Shown: positions 8,594 through 17,315 of the stretch, piece after piece
How positions within the stretch are numbered: the first letter of the stretch is position 1
Layout: the number at the start of each line of letters is the position of its first letter
Assembly (NCBI RefSeq): GCF_012927355.1
Contig: NZ_JABBGK010000002.1
Location: forward strand, 142,661 to 206,660
Direction of reading: 5' to 3'
Origin: Rhizobium terricola
Lineage (GTDB): Bacteria; Pseudomonadota; Alphaproteobacteria; Rhizobiales; Rhizobiaceae
Length of the DNA: 64,000 bases
Notes under the pieces: generated by a model
Seen by the model: only the letters and a program-made list of their open reading frames with translations
Told to the model about the DNA's origin: nothing
The model's database searches: none
Position numbers and translations under genes: made by a program

Positions 8594-8995
8594 CTATTTC
8601 AGATAGCCATAGAGCCAGTCGCGAATATCTTCCGGAAGGCCGATAGGTTCACCGCTGGCGGGATCGATGGCGGCCCAAATGATCTCGATCTCGGCGGCGA
8701 GGATGCCTTCGCACAGCATCCGCACATTGAACCCGATCGACTTGCCGCCGATCTTGTCGACCGTGACCGTCAGGCGCAAACGGTCGTCGAGACGCAGGGG
8801 CGCGTGGAGACGGATCTCGATCTTGGTCGCCTGGAAATGCGGCTCGTCCTCCAGGGGCGGACGATAACGCCAGAAATGGGAAAGAGCAGTCTCGGCATAG
8901 GCGAGATAGGCCGCATTGTGCAGCCGGCCCGTCATGTCGATGTCGCGATAGGGAACGAGGATCTCCGTCACCTCGACGCGTTCCAGATCGTCCAT
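8594..8995 (-). CDS. Hotdog-fold acyl-CoA thioesterase
   Basis: From the ATG at 8995 the gene encodes 133 residues, the length of 4-hydroxybenzoyl-CoA-thioesterase-type proteins. YRDIDMTGRLHNAAYLAYAE near the N-terminus matches the family's active-site helix, with the catalytic acid likely D20 or a nearby residue. A longer upstream open frame is unlikely because GGGAG lies just before this ATG and the family begins here. The physiological acyl-CoA cannot be told from sequence. It converges on the sorbosone-dehydrogenase-like gene. Confidence 0.85.
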   Translation of the reverse strand: MDDLERVEVTEILVPYRDIDMTGRLHNAAYLAYAETALSHFWRYRPPLEDEPHFQATKIEIRLHAPLRLDDRLRLTVTVDKIGGKSIGFNVRMLCEGILAAEIEIIWAAIDPASGEPIGLPEDIRDWLYGYLK

Positions 8996-9235
8996 GGGCT
9001 CCCTTCCCGATTGGCCTTTGCTGCGGATATTCAAGGACATTTCCCGGCAGACCACAAGACTTGGCCCTGAAATCACCAGCGGAGCAGGCAGAAACGCGCC
9101 AAAGAGGCTGTCCACAGGCCGCACGGCAAGATTTCGCAGTGCCGGTGGATCATGGCGGCCGCGCGCACTATGTTGGCCGGGACATTCTGAACGCCGGCCC
9201 CGCCCGGGCGACCGGACCCTTCGAGGAAACGCGCG

Positions 9236-10171
9236 ATGACCACACGTCTCTACGAGAATGCCGTCTTTCTCGAACACAACACACCCGCCGGTCACCCTGA
9301 AAGGGCCGACCGGCTGCGTTCGCTCAACATCGCACTGGAGCATCCGAACTTTTCCGCCCTCGAGCGCGTCGAGGCGCAGATCGCCAACGAGGATACGGTG
9401 ACGCTCGCCCATCCGGAGGAACATCTCTTCGCGGTCATGCGCGAAATCCCGGAGGAAGACGGCGAGATCAACCAGATCGAGGCAGACACCTATGCTTCGC
9501 CGCAGAGCCTCAAGGCGGCGCTGACGGCGATCGGCGGGGCGATCGCCGCGGTCGATGCCGTCATGGCCGGCGAGATCGCCAACGCCTTCGTCGCCGGACG
9601 CCCGCCGGGCCATCATGCGGAAAAATCCAAGGCGATGGGCTTTTGCCTGTTCAACACGGTGGCGATCGCCGCACGTCACGCCCAGCAAAAATTCGGCGCC
9701 GAGCGCGTGGCGATCGTCGACTGGGACGTCCATCACGGGAACGGCACGCAGGACATCTTCTGGGACGACCCGTCGGTGCTGTTTTGCTCGACGCATCAGA
9801 TGCCGCTCTATCCCGGCACCGGCGCCAGGGACGAGACCGGCGTGAAGAACAACGTCGTCAATGCGCCGCTCTCTCCCAATGTCGGCTCGGATCATTTCCG
9901 CGAGGCGTTCAAGAGCCGGGTCCTGCCGGCGCTTCACGATTTTTCGCCGGACCTGATCCTGATCTCCGCCGGCTTCGACGCCCACCATCGCGATCCGCTG
10001 GCGCAGATCAACCTGGTCGGCGAGGATTTCGACTGGGCGACGGGACGGTTGATGGAAGTGGCCGACCGTTTTGCCCATAACCGGGTCGTCAGCCTTCTCG
10101 AAGGCGGCTATGATCTGGAAGGCCTCGCCGAATCGGCGGGCCTGCATATCCTGAGACTGATGAAGGGTTGA
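9236..10171 (+). CDS. Histone-deacetylase-family amidohydrolase
   Basis: This 311-residue protein belongs to the zinc-dependent deacetylase superfamily (acetylpolyamine amidohydrolase/HDAC-like). The motifs are in order: [29 protein letters not shown] with the catalytic His pair, [14 protein letters not shown] with the zinc-binding Asp and His, and [13 protein letters not shown] with the second zinc Asp. In bacteria such enzymes remove acetyl groups from polyamines, acetoin-like compounds or lysines; the substrate here is unknown. The next gene, xseB, starts two bases after its stop, so they are probably co-transcribed. Confidence 0.92.
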   Translation: MTTRLYENAVFLEHNTPAGHPERADRLRSLNIALEHPNFSALERVEAQIANEDTVTLAHPEEHLFAVMREIPEEDGEINQIEADTYASPQSLKAALTAIGGAIAAVDAVMAGEIANAFVAGRPPGHHAEKSKAMGFCLFNTVAIAARHAQQKFGAERVAIVDWDVHHGNGTQDIFWDDPSVLFCSTHQMPLYPGTGARDETGVKNNVVNAPLSPNVGSDHFREAFKSRVLPALHDFSPDLILISAGFDAHHRDPLAQINLVGEDFDWATGRLMEVADRFAHNRVVSLLEGGYDLEGLAESAGLHILRLMKG

Positions 10172-10173
10172 GC

Positions 10174-10428
10174 ATGAGCGACAGCGCCGTTTCCGCCGAG
10201 ATTTCCGGCTATTCCTTCGAGAAGGCGGTGGCCGAGCTCGAAAGCATCGTGGCCCGGCTGGAACGCGGCGACGTGGCGCTCGACGAGTCGATCGCCATCT
10301 ACGAGCGCGGCGAACTCCTGAAGAAGCATTGCGAGACGCTGCTCAACGCCGCCGAGAGCCGCATCGAGAAGATCCGCCTCGACCGGGCCGGAAAGCCGAC
10401 AGGCGTCGAACCGCTGGATAGCCAGTGA
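10174..10428 (+). CDS. xseB: Exodeoxyribonuclease VII small subunit
   Basis: XseB (84 residues) forms with XseA an exonuclease that degrades single-stranded [23 protein letters not shown] and [19 protein letters not shown] are the typical helical segments. I chose the ATG at 10174 rather than the TTG six bases before it. In related genomes xseB lies beside dxs; here a toxin-antitoxin pair and a pirin gene lie between them. Confidence 0.95.
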   Translation: MSDSAVSAEISGYSFEKAVAELESIVARLERGDVALDESIAIYERGELLKKHCETLLNAAESRIEKIRLDRAGKPTGVEPLDSQ

Positions 10429-10478
10429 GCTGACGGGGAGCGACGGCCGCAGGCCTCGACCGGAGCGGGAAAAATCCC

Positions 10479-10498
10479 TATATTGTCCGAATGGACAA
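10479..10498 (+). promoter_or_regulatory. -10 element and palindrome over the MNT start codon
   Basis: A TATATT box (10479-10484) lies 17 bases after TCGACC (10456-10461), which fits a sigma-70 type promoter whose start point would fall on or near the A of the MNT gene ATG at 10491. No Shine-Dalgarno is visible, so the message may be leaderless. The inverted repeat TTGTCC-GAAT-GGACAA (10483-10498) covers the -10 end and the start codon and is a good candidate autoregulatory operator. Confidence 0.5.
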
Positions 10499-10802
10499 GA
10501 ACGCTGTCATCGCTAAGTTGAGAGAACACCGCGACGAGCTTTCGGCGGTGGGGGTGGAGCACATTTCCATTTTTGGCTCGGTTGCTAGAGGCGACAACAC
10601 GCCGGACTCCGATTTGGATGTGCTGGTCACATTTTCCAATCCAGTCCTGAATTCCGGTTTCGGATATTTCAGCGCAATCGAAGACGTACGGGAGAGAGTT
10701 AAAGCTATAACCGGACTATCCGCTGTTGATGTTCTTCCCGAACCTGTTCAACGGGAGACAACTCGGCGGAATATAGAGCGGGACCGCGCCGTTGCCTTTT
10801 AA
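10491..10802 (+). CDS. MNT-domain minimal nucleotidyltransferase antitoxin
   Basis: The 103-residue protein has the nucleotidyltransferase signature ISIFGSVARGDNTPDSDLDV, with GS followed by SDLD (the metal-binding Asp pair), near residues 26-45. This is the MNT type that pairs with HEPN toxins; some members neutralise the toxin by adding AMP to it. The HEPN gene overlaps its 3' end. Codon use is less GC-biased than in neighbours (for example GTTGCTAGAGGC), pointing to transfer. An alternative is an NTase with another role, but the HEPN partner makes the pair reading likely. Confidence 0.87.
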   Translation: MDKNAVIAKLREHRDELSAVGVEHISIFGSVARGDNTPDSDLDVLVTFSNPVLNSGFGYFSAIEDVRERVKAITGLSAVDVLPEPVQRETTRRNIERDRAVAF

Positions 10803-11154
10803 ACGTCCCCTTACGCGCCTACGCGATATTGTGGAAAATGCCGAGGCCATATTCGACTATATGGCCTCACTTGATCGCGCTGCGTTTGAGCAGAACAGGC
10901 TTGTCTACGACGCGACTGAGCGCTGTCTGTCGAGGATATCCGAGGCTTCCGTGAAGCTCGGCTCTTTCGCCGAAGAACATCTGCCGGCACACAACTGGCG
11001 AGGTATGCGCGATCTCGGCAATATCCTTCGCCACGACTATGACGGCATCTCAAAAACCATCGTATGGTCGATCGTGAAAGATCGATTGCCGCCGCTTCTC
11101 GCCGATATAAAGCAAATGCTTTCGCGCTACCCCGACGATCAGGAAGTCCTGTAG
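10792..11154 (+). CDS. HEPN-domain (DUF86/HepT-like) toxin
   Basis: The 120-residue helical protein is of the DUF86/HepT group of presumed RNases. The conserved end of the domain reads WRGMRDLGNILRHDYDGI, the GN-x-LRHDY variant of the active-site Arg...His motif of HEPN proteins. It starts at a TTG (10792) within the 3' end of the MNT gene (11-base overlap), as usual for such pairs. An exact Rx4-6H spacing is not seen, so the catalytic residues need checking. The DNA is less GC-rich than its surroundings. Confidence 0.85.
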   Translation: MPFKRPLTRLRDIVENAEAIFDYMASLDRAAFEQNRLVYDATERCLSRISEASVKLGSFAEEHLPAHNWRGMRDLGNILRHDYDGISKTIVWSIVKDRLPPLLADIKQMLSRYPDDQEVL

Positions 11155-11276
11155 CCGGCCATCCCAGCAAAGTCCGAAGCCGTCATTTTCGGAACAGACC
11201 GTTCTCGTCCTGACACTATTCGTGGATGGAGCAGCGCTGTAACCTCACTTCATATTTCAATGCGAACGGAGGTCTC

Positions 11277-12203
11277 ATGTCCTTTTTCCCCGGCAACGAT
11301 CCCCTGCCCGGCGACGCCTTTGCCTGCGACGCGATCGAGAACCTGATCATTCCGCGCTCCAGCGACATCGGCGGCTTTGCGGTGCGCCGGGCGCTGCCGA
11401 CGGCCAAGCGCCGGCTGGTCGGTCCGTTCATCTTCTTCGACCGGATGGGGCCGGCGCTTTTGCGCGCCGGAGAGGCGCTCGACGTCAAGCCGCATCCGCA
11501 TATCGGGCTTTCCACCGTCACCTATCTGTTCGACGGCGAGATCAAGCATCGCGACAGCCTCGGCACGGAACTGGTGATCGAGCCGGGTGATATCAACCTG
11601 ATGACGGCCGGGCGCGGCATCGTGCATTCCGAGCGCACGCCGGAAAAGCTGCGCGGCCATCCGCTGTCGATCTCGGGGCTGCAGACCTGGCTGGCGCTGC
11701 CGGACGACAGGGAAGAGATCGATCCGGCCTTTGCCCACACGGCAAAGAGCCTGATGCCGACTTTCGACGCCAGCGGAGCAAGCGGACGCGTGGTGATCGG
11801 CGGTCTCGGCGGACTGACATCGCCGGTCAAAACCTATTCCGACACGCTTTACGTCGACCTGACGCTCGCTCCGGGCGGCAGCTTTCCCTTCGATGCCGAG
11901 CACGAGGAGCGCGCAGTCTATATCCTTTCCGGCGAAGTGGAGGTGGCCGGCGACCGGTTTGCCGCCGATCAGCTGCTGGTGTTCCGTCCCGGCGATCCGA
12001 TCACGCTCTCCGCCGGCGCTGCGGGTTGCCACCTGATGCTGTTCGGCGGCGCGGCGTTGAATTCGAAGCGCTATATCTGGTGGAACTTCGTCTCCTCGTC
12101 GAAGGAGCGCATCGAACAGGCCAAGGAAGAGTGGAGAACCGGCCGTTTCGACATCGTGCCGGGCGACGAGGAGGAATTCGTGCCTTTGCCGGAAGGCCGA
12201 TGA
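11277..12203 (+). CDS. Pirin-family cupin protein
   Basis: From the ATG at 11277 (GGAGGTCTC just upstream) the protein has 308 residues. The N-terminal cupin shows [20 protein letters not shown] and [20 protein letters not shown], which supply the His residues of the iron site, then [19 protein letters not shown]. The C-terminal cupin contains [18 protein letters not shown]. Bacterial pirins include quercetin dioxygenases and redox-sensitive regulators of central metabolism; which applies here is unknown. It sits between the toxin-antitoxin pair and dxs. Confidence 0.92.
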   Translation: MSFFPGNDPLPGDAFACDAIENLIIPRSSDIGGFAVRRALPTAKRRLVGPFIFFDRMGPALLRAGEALDVKPHPHIGLSTVTYLFDGEIKHRDSLGTELVIEPGDINLMTAGRGIVHSERTPEKLRGHPLSISGLQTWLALPDDREEIDPAFAHTAKSLMPTFDASGASGRVVIGGLGGLTSPVKTYSDTLYVDLTLAPGGSFPFDAEHEERAVYILSGEVEVAGDRFAADQLLVFRPGDPITLSAGAAGCHLMLFGGAALNSKRYIWWNFVSSSKERIEQAKEEWRTGRFDIVPGDEEEFVPLPEGR

Positions 12204-12294
12204 CGTCTATATAGTTTCCCGGTGCCGAATATTTGCCCCGATCGTCGTGGGATGCTATCGCGCACCCAAGACGAATAGAAGAGGCGACTGCCCC

Positions 12295-14214
12295 GTGACA
12301 TCCCTTCCCGAAACCCCGCTCCTGGACAAGGTCAAGCTGCCAGCCGACCTGAAGGCCATCGACGACCGCGACCTGCCGCAGCTCGCGCGCGAACTGCGCG
12401 ACGAGATGATCGATGCGGTATCGAAGACGGGCGGCCATCTCGGCGCGGGCCTCGGCGTGGTGGAACTGACGATTGCCATCCACAAGGTGTTCGACACACC
12501 GAACGACCGGCTGATCTTCGACGTCGGCCACCAGTGCTATCCGCACAAGATCCTGACGGGTCGGCGCGACCGCATCCGGACGCTCCGCCAGGAAGACGGC
12601 CTGTCCGGCTTCACCAAGCGTGCCGAGAGCGAATACGATCCCTTCGGCGCGGCGCATTCGTCCACCTCGATCTCCGCCGGCCTCGGCATGGCGGTCGCCG
12701 CCGATCTTTCCGGCTCCGATCGAAAGGTGATCGCCGTCATAGGCGACGGGGCGATGTCGGCCGGCATGGCCTATGAGGCGCTGAACAATGCCGGCGCGCT
12801 CGACGCACGGCTGATCGTCATCCTCAACGACAACGACATGTCGATCGCGCCGCCGACGGGTGCGATGAGCGCCTATCTCGCGCGCCTCGCCTCCGGCCGG
12901 ACCTATATGGGCTTCCGCGATTTCGGCAAGAAGCTGACCGCCTATCTCGGCAAGACGGTGGACCGGGCGATCACGCGGGCCGTGGAACATGCGCGCGGCT
13001 ATGTCACCGGCGGCACCATGTTCGAGGAAATGGGCTTCTACCATATCGGACCGATCGACGGGCATTCCTTCGACCATCTCCTGCCGGTCCTGCGCAATGT
13101 GCGCGACAACGGCCAGGGTCCGGTGCTCATCCACGTGGTGACGCAGAAGGGCAAGGGCTATGCCCCGGCGGAAGCCGCCGCCGACAAGTATCACGGCGTC
13201 AACAAGTTCGACGTCATCACCGGCGCCCAGGCCAAGGCGAAACCGAATGCGCCGTCCTACACCTCGGTGTTCGGCGAGGCGCTGGTGCAGGAAGCGACCC
13301 ACGACGAGAAGATCGTCGGCATCACCGCCGCCATGCCGTCCGGCACCGGGCTCGACAAGCTTCAGGAGGTATTCCCGAAGCGCACCTTCGACGTCGGCAT
13401 CGCCGAGCAGCATGCCGTGACCTTCGCGGCGGGCCTGGCCGCCGAAGGCTTCAAGCCGTTCTGCGCGCTCTATTCGACCTTCCTGCAGCGCGGCTACGAC
13501 CAGGTCGTCCACGACGTGGCGATCCAGGGGCTGCCTGTCCGCTTTCCGATCGATCGCGCCGGTTTCGTCGGCGCCGATGGTCCGACCCATGCCGGTTCCT
13601 TCGACACCGGTTTCCTTGCCTCGCTTCCCGGCTTTGTCGTTATGGCGGCGGCCGACGAAGCGGAACTCAAGCACATGGTGCGCACGGCTGCCGCCTATGA
13701 CGCCGGCCCGATTTCCTTCCGCTATCCGCGTGGCGAGGGCGTCGGCGTCCAGCTGCCCGAGCGCGGCGAGATCCTCGAGATCGGCAAGGGCCGCGTGATG
13801 AAGCAGGGCGGCAAGGTCGCCCTCCTCTCCTTCGGCACCCGACTGGCCGACTGTCTGCTGGCGGCCGAAGACCTCGACGCGGCCGGCCTTTCCACCACCG
13901 TCGTCGATGCCCGCTTCGCCAAGCCGCTTGACCATGACCTGATCCGCCAGCTGGCGCGCCACCATGCGGTGCTGGTCACCGTCGAGGAAGGCGCGGTCGG
14001 TGGCTTCGGCAGCCAGGTCGTGCAGTTCCTCGCCAGCGAGGGTCTTCTGGACCACGGATTGAAGTTCCGTTCGATGGCCCTGCCCGATATCTGGATGGAC
14101 CAGGCAAAACCCGAGGTGATGTATGCGAAAGCGGGCCTCGACTGCCACGGCATCACGCAGACCGTGTTCAAGGCCCTTGGACAGGCAGGGGTCGGCGTCA
14201 ACGCTGCGGGATAA
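12295..14214 (+). CDS. dxs: 1-deoxy-D-xylulose-5-phosphate synthase
   Basis: Dxs (639 residues) joins pyruvate and glyceraldehyde-3-phosphate in the first step of the MEP isoprenoid pathway, using thiamine diphosphate. Visible motifs are [17 protein letters not shown], the thiamine-diphosphate site [18 protein letters not shown] followed by [22 protein letters not shown], and the transketolase pyrimidine-binding part [18 protein letters not shown]. The GTG at 12295 gives the usual N-terminus ([19 protein letters not shown]). The in-frame ATG at 12247 would add 16 residues that do not look like the family. Confidence 0.97.
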   Translation: MTSLPETPLLDKVKLPADLKAIDDRDLPQLARELRDEMIDAVSKTGGHLGAGLGVVELTIAIHKVFDTPNDRLIFDVGHQCYPHKILTGRRDRIRTLRQEDGLSGFTKRAESEYDPFGAAHSSTSISAGLGMAVAADLSGSDRKVIAVIGDGAMSAGMAYEALNNAGALDARLIVILNDNDMSIAPPTGAMSAYLARLASGRTYMGFRDFGKKLTAYLGKTVDRAITRAVEHARGYVTGGTMFEEMGFYHIGPIDGHSFDHLLPVLRNVRDNGQGPVLIHVVTQKGKGYAPAEAAADKYHGVNKFDVITGAQAKAKPNAPSYTSVFGEALVQEATHDEKIVGITAAMPSGTGLDKLQEVFPKRTFDVGIAEQHAVTFAAGLAAEGFKPFCALYSTFLQRGYDQVVHDVAIQGLPVRFPIDRAGFVGADGPTHAGSFDTGFLASLPGFVVMAAADEAELKHMVRTAAAYDAGPISFRYPRGEGVGVQLPERGEILEIGKGRVMKQGGKVALLSFGTRLADCLLAAEDLDAAGLSTTVVDARFAKPLDHDLIRQLARHHAVLVTVEEGAVGGFGSQVVQFLASEGLLDHGLKFRSMALPDIWMDQAKPEVMYAKAGLDCHGITQTVFKALGQAGVGVNAAG

Positions 14215-14263
14215 GGGAGAAGGGTCCCGGAGCGTGCGAGGCACGAAGGACAAGGGAAACCTC

Positions 14264-14518
14264 ATGTCCAGACGCGTTTCAGCGCACGCGCTGGCTTTCT
14301 CCGCCCTTTTCCTCAGCCTCACCCACCCGGCCGCCGCGGATGGAGCGCCCGTCACCATGCAGAGCATGCGGGACTTCCTGAAAAAGAAGCCGGGCTGCCT
14401 CGAATTCACCGACCAGTGCAGCATCTGCCGCCGCGATGGTGAGACGGTGACGTGCTCGACGCCGTCGATCGCGTGCATCAAGAAGGACTATGCCTGCACG
14501 AAGACGGACGCCGAGTAG
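14264..14518 (+). CDS. Small exported cysteine-containing protein, unknown
   Basis: The 84-residue product has a clear signal peptide (SAHALAFSALFLSLTHPAAA, cleavage after about residue 24). The mature part is about 60 residues with six cysteines, in GCLEF, DQCSICRR, VTCST, IACIKK and YACTK, so it is probably a disulfide-bonded periplasmic protein. I do not recognise the family. It follows dxs by 50 bases and precedes an MFS transporter. Confidence 0.65.
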   Translation: MSRRVSAHALAFSALFLSLTHPAAADGAPVTMQSMRDFLKKKPGCLEFTDQCSICRRDGETVTCSTPSIACIKKDYACTKTDAE

Positions 14519-14631
14519 GTTCCAACCACGCTCGCGCTCTCTGCCCGCGCTGCTGGACATCCGCCCCTCCCCCGGATAGACCGGACCAAAAGCCCGAACC
14601 CAAGGGCATTTGCGCCTTGAGGGAGGCCCCG

Positions 14632-15801
14632 ATGCAGAGCCATGTGATCGCCGAGGATTTTGCGCCGGACTGGGCGGCGATCGCCGTGGTCATTCTCGGC
14701 GTCACGGCCTTTTCCGTCGGTCAGGGCCTGACTTATCCGCTGATCTCGCTGGTGCTCGAAAGCCGCGGCGTGTCATCGAGCATGGCCGGTCTGAATGCCT
14801 CGGTCTTTGCCGCCGGGCTTGCCACGTCCACGCTGATGATCTCGCGGCTGACCGCGCTGCTGCGCGGCGACCGGCTGATCGTCGCAGGGCTCGTCGGGGC
14901 GTCGCTGTCGCTTGCCGCCTTCGCGCTCTTCGACAATCTCGCCGTCTGGTTCCTCGCCCGTTACCTGCTCGGCTGCTCGACGAGCATCATCTTCACCGTC
15001 AGCGAAGCGTGGCTGAATACGGCCTGCCCCGACCGCCTGCGCGGACGTGTCTCCGGGATCTACGGCGCCAGCATGTGCGCCGGTTTCGCCGCAGGTCCGC
15101 TCGCCATTCCCTTCGTCGGCACAGATGACGGCTTCGCCTTCGCGCTTATCGCCGTCTATGTCGCCTTTGTCGCCTTCGCCTCGGTCATGCTGGGCCGGTT
15201 CGCCCGCACGCGTCCGGAAGCCTCCGGTGCTGGCGGGTTGCTCAAGTTCGTGCGCACGGCACCAATTCTCGCGCTGATGGTCGTCGCCTTCGGCTTTTCA
15301 GACATCGCGGCGATCTCGACCATCCCGCTCTACTTCGTCGAGCGCGGCTATTCGGAAAACTTCGCCGCGCTGGTGGTGACGATGGTGGCGCTTCCGACGG
15401 CGCTGGCCCAGCCGCTGGTGGGCTGGCTGCTCGACCACGCGTCGCGCCCGCTGATCGCCGTCGGTTCGGCACTCGCCTGCGGCGCAAGCTTCCTGCTCCT
15501 GCCGTTCCTCTCCTCGGAATATGCGCTGCTCGCGACCGTATCGCTGCTCGGGGCGGCGAGCTTTTCGCTTTACACCTGCGCACTGACACTTCTCGGCGAC
15601 CAGTTCCGCGGCGGGCTGCTGGTCTCGGGCGCTGCCGCCTACGGTCTCGCCTACGCGATCGGCAGCGCGGCCGGCTCGGGCGCCACGGGCCTTATCATGG
15701 ACCTGTCGCTGAGTGCCGGGCCGCTGTCCGTCGGCGCGATCATGCTGATCTTTGCGGTCGTGTTTCTTGTCGGCCTCGGCCGGCGCGGCCGGGCGGATTG
15801 A
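14632..15801 (+). CDS. MFS transporter
   Basis: The 389-residue protein has twelve predicted hydrophobic segments and the pattern of major facilitator proteins of the YfkF/YcaD type. ARYLLGCSTSIIFTVSEAWL near residue 105 followed by RGRVSGIYGASMCAGFAAGP resembles the domain-1 transporter motifs. The ATG at 14632 is preceded by GAGGGAGGCCCCG. The substrate cannot be inferred. Its stop lies just before the YkgJ-like gene, which suggests co-transcription. Confidence 0.85.
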   Translation: MQSHVIAEDFAPDWAAIAVVILGVTAFSVGQGLTYPLISLVLESRGVSSSMAGLNASVFAAGLATSTLMISRLTALLRGDRLIVAGLVGASLSLAAFALFDNLAVWFLARYLLGCSTSIIFTVSEAWLNTACPDRLRGRVSGIYGASMCAGFAAGPLAIPFVGTDDGFAFALIAVYVAFVAFASVMLGRFARTRPEASGAGGLLKFVRTAPILALMVVAFGFSDIAAISTIPLYFVERGYSENFAALVVTMVALPTALAQPLVGWLLDHASRPLIAVGSALACGASFLLLPFLSSEYALLATVSLLGAASFSLYTCALTLLGDQFRGGLLVSGAAAYGLAYAIGSAAGSGATGLIMDLSLSAGPLSVGAIMLIFAVVFLVGLGRRGRAD

Positions 15802-15809
15802 GGGCGGCG

Positions 15810-16130
15810 ATGGAGAGCGCCCCGCCGGACCTTTTCGACTGCCAGGCCTGTGGCGCCTGTTGTGCCTACTCGGCCGACTGGCCGCGCTTTTCCCTGGAAA
15901 GCGACGAGGACCTCGCCGCCATTCCCGAGACCATGGTCGCCGCCGATCTCTCCGGCATGCGCTTCGAGGGGGGCCGCTGCGTGGCGCTCAAGGGCGAACT
16001 CGGCAAATGCGTCGGCTGCACCATCTACGCCATCCGCCCGATCGTCTGCCGCGACTGCATGCCCGGTGATCCGGAATGCCTGATGGCGCGCGAGGCGGCA
16101 GGGCTTGAAACGGGCGACCCGGCAAACTAA
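15810..16130 (+). CDS. YkgJ-family cysteine-cluster protein
   Basis: The 106-residue protein contains the YkgJ-type pattern of eight cysteines: CQACGACC near residue 14, then KCVGCTIYAIRPIVCRDC and GDPEC. Members are thought to bind zinc or an iron-sulfur cluster, and no function is established. The ATG at 15810 has AGGGCGG in front. It starts nine bases after the MFS gene. Its last codons and stop overlap the left arm of the operator of the following toxin-antitoxin pair. Confidence 0.85.
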   Translation: MESAPPDLFDCQACGACCAYSADWPRFSLESDEDLAAIPETMVAADLSGMRFEGGRCVALKGELGKCVGCTIYAIRPIVCRDCMPGDPECLMAREAAGLETGDPAN

Positions 16131-16151
16131 ACTAAATGAACTTAGTTTAGT
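16126..16151. promoter_or_regulatory. Perfect 10-bp inverted repeat upstream of the Phd/PIN pair
   Basis: ACTAAACTAA (16126-16135) and TTAGTTTAGT (16142-16151) are exact reverse complements with a six-base spacer, ending 13 bases before the antitoxin GTG. The AT-rich site stands out in GC-rich DNA. Position and shape fit the operator through which Phd-type antitoxins repress their own operon. Confidence 0.75.
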
Positions 16152-16164
16152 GACGGAGGCGTCG

Positions 16165-16404
16165 GTGCGCCAGATCAACATTCATGAAGCAAAGACCCAC
16201 CTGTCGCGGCTCGTGGACGAGGCCGCGTCGGGGGAGCCCTTCATCATCGCGAAGGCAGGTCGCCCGGTTGCGAAAGTCGTGCCGGTGGATGCCGAGCCGA
16301 CCAGGGAACGGCTCGGGTTTATGAAAGGCTTCGTCAAAGTGCCCGAGGATTTCGATCGCTTCGGGGAGACGGAGATTGCCGATATGTTCGGAATCGACGG
16401 ATGA
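16165..16404 (+). CDS. Phd/YefM-type antitoxin
   Basis: The 79-residue protein begins VRQINIHEAKTHLSRLVDEA and continues GEPFIIAKAGRPVAKVVP, the classic Phd/YefM DNA-binding fold. The C-terminal tail (FGETEIADMFG) would wrap the toxin. I chose the GTG at 16165 because GGAGG lies six bases upstream; a GTG at 16150 is also in frame. The PIN toxin start overlaps its stop (ATGA). It probably represses its own promoter through the inverted repeat at 16126-16151. Confidence 0.92.
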   Translation: MRQINIHEAKTHLSRLVDEAASGEPFIIAKAGRPVAKVVPVDAEPTRERLGFMKGFVKVPEDFDRFGETEIADMFGIDG

Positions 16405-16787
16405 AGCTGCTGCTGGACACGCATGTACTTCTCTGGGCCGCGGCCGAGCCTGACCGACTGAAGGAGCCGGTCCGGGAAATGCTTTCTGACCCGGACAACG
16501 AGCTGTTCTTCAGCGCAGCCAGCATCTGGGAAGTCGCGATCAAGAGCGGCCTTGGCCGGCCTGAGTTTTCCGTCGATCCAAATCTTCTTAGAAGAGGGCT
16601 TGTGGATCGCGGCTATCTCGAACTTGCCATATCTGCCGCGCATGCGGCGGCGGTCATGGAACTGCCGCCCCTCCACAAGGATCCGTTCGACCGCCTGATT
16701 GTCGCGCAAGCGCGCCACGAAGGTTTTCTGCTGTTGACGGCCGACGAGATGGTGGCCGCTTACGGCGGCTCCATCCTGTTCGTCTGA
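16401..16787 (+). CDS. PIN-domain toxin (VapC-like)
   Basis: This 128-residue PIN ribonuclease carries the expected acidic residues: D6 in KLLLDTHVLLW, the Glu in SIWEVAIK (near 43), the Asp in HKDPFDRLIVAQA and a last Asp in LLTADEMVAAYG. Members cut tRNA or rRNA when free of antitoxin. It belongs to the PIN subgroup normally paired with Phd/YefM antitoxins, as here. All catalytic positions look intact. Confidence 0.92.
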   Translation: MKLLLDTHVLLWAAAEPDRLKEPVREMLSDPDNELFFSAASIWEVAIKSGLGRPEFSVDPNLLRRGLVDRGYLELAISAAHAAAVMELPPLHKDPFDRLIVAQARHEGFLLLTADEMVAAYGGSILFV

Positions 16788-16799
16788 ACGGATCTTCCT

Positions 16800-17117
16800 T
16801 CAGGGTACGGTGACGCCCACCACGTCGGCGGTCAGTTCGCTGCCGAGTTCGACTTTTCCGGACTGCTTGTCCATCACGCAGAGGTAAGCGACCGTTCCGT
16901 CCGCGCCCTTCGCCTTGCCGGACAGGATGGCGAGGCCGAAGCGCTCGCTGCCGAAGGGATCGACCGCGGCGCGGGCCTTATCGAGTACCGGGACTGCGGC
17001 CTCCAGGCACTTTGCCTCGACCTCCCTGGCGAATGCTTCCCATGCATCATCCGACGAGGCGAAAGCGGGCACGGCGGCGAGCAGCAGGAGTGCGGATGCG
17101 GAGAGGAAACGGGACAT
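16800..17117 (-). CDS. Small exported protein, unknown
   Basis: The 105-residue product has a signal peptide (SRFLSASALLLLAAVPAFAS) and a mature domain of about 85 residues with two cysteines (AKCLEAA and YLCVMD). The segment DPFGSERFGLAILSGKAKG followed by GTVAYLCVMDKQSGKVELG looks like a small conserved periplasmic domain of rhizobia, but I cannot name it. It is divergent from sodB and converges on the PIN toxin gene. Confidence 0.65.
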   Translation of the reverse strand: MSRFLSASALLLLAAVPAFASSDDAWEAFAREVEAKCLEAAVPVLDKARAAVDPFGSERFGLAILSGKAKGADGTVAYLCVMDKQSGKVELGSELTADVVGVTVP

Positions 17118-17237
17118 TTCAAGATCCTTTCTGGCAAACCCCGCGCCTTTGCCGAGGTTGCGGAAAATACATGTCTTTCTACCCCGGCCGCAGAGATAAA
17201 TCTTCCTTGCGGATGGACAATTTTGACCTTTGGCAGG

Positions 17238-17266
17238 TTGCCTCTCCGGGGTTCCGCTCCTATGTT
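17238..17266 (+). promoter_or_regulatory. Candidate sodB promoter
   Basis: TTGCCT (17238-17243) and TATGTT (17261-17266) are separated by 17 bases, a fair match to a housekeeping promoter, 50 bases before the sodB ATG. AAGGAG follows as ribosome site at about 17301. Confidence 0.4.
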
Positions 17267-17315
17267 CCCGGTCAACAACAATTCACGCACCTGGTTGCCA
17301 AAAGGAGATACCACT

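Noticed and set aside
12001..14481. A long open frame on the minus strand opposite dxs
   Set aside because: It lies antisense to a clearly conserved dxs, has low-complexity Arg/Gly/Asp-rich translation and no family pattern. Such shadow frames are common in GC-rich DNA.
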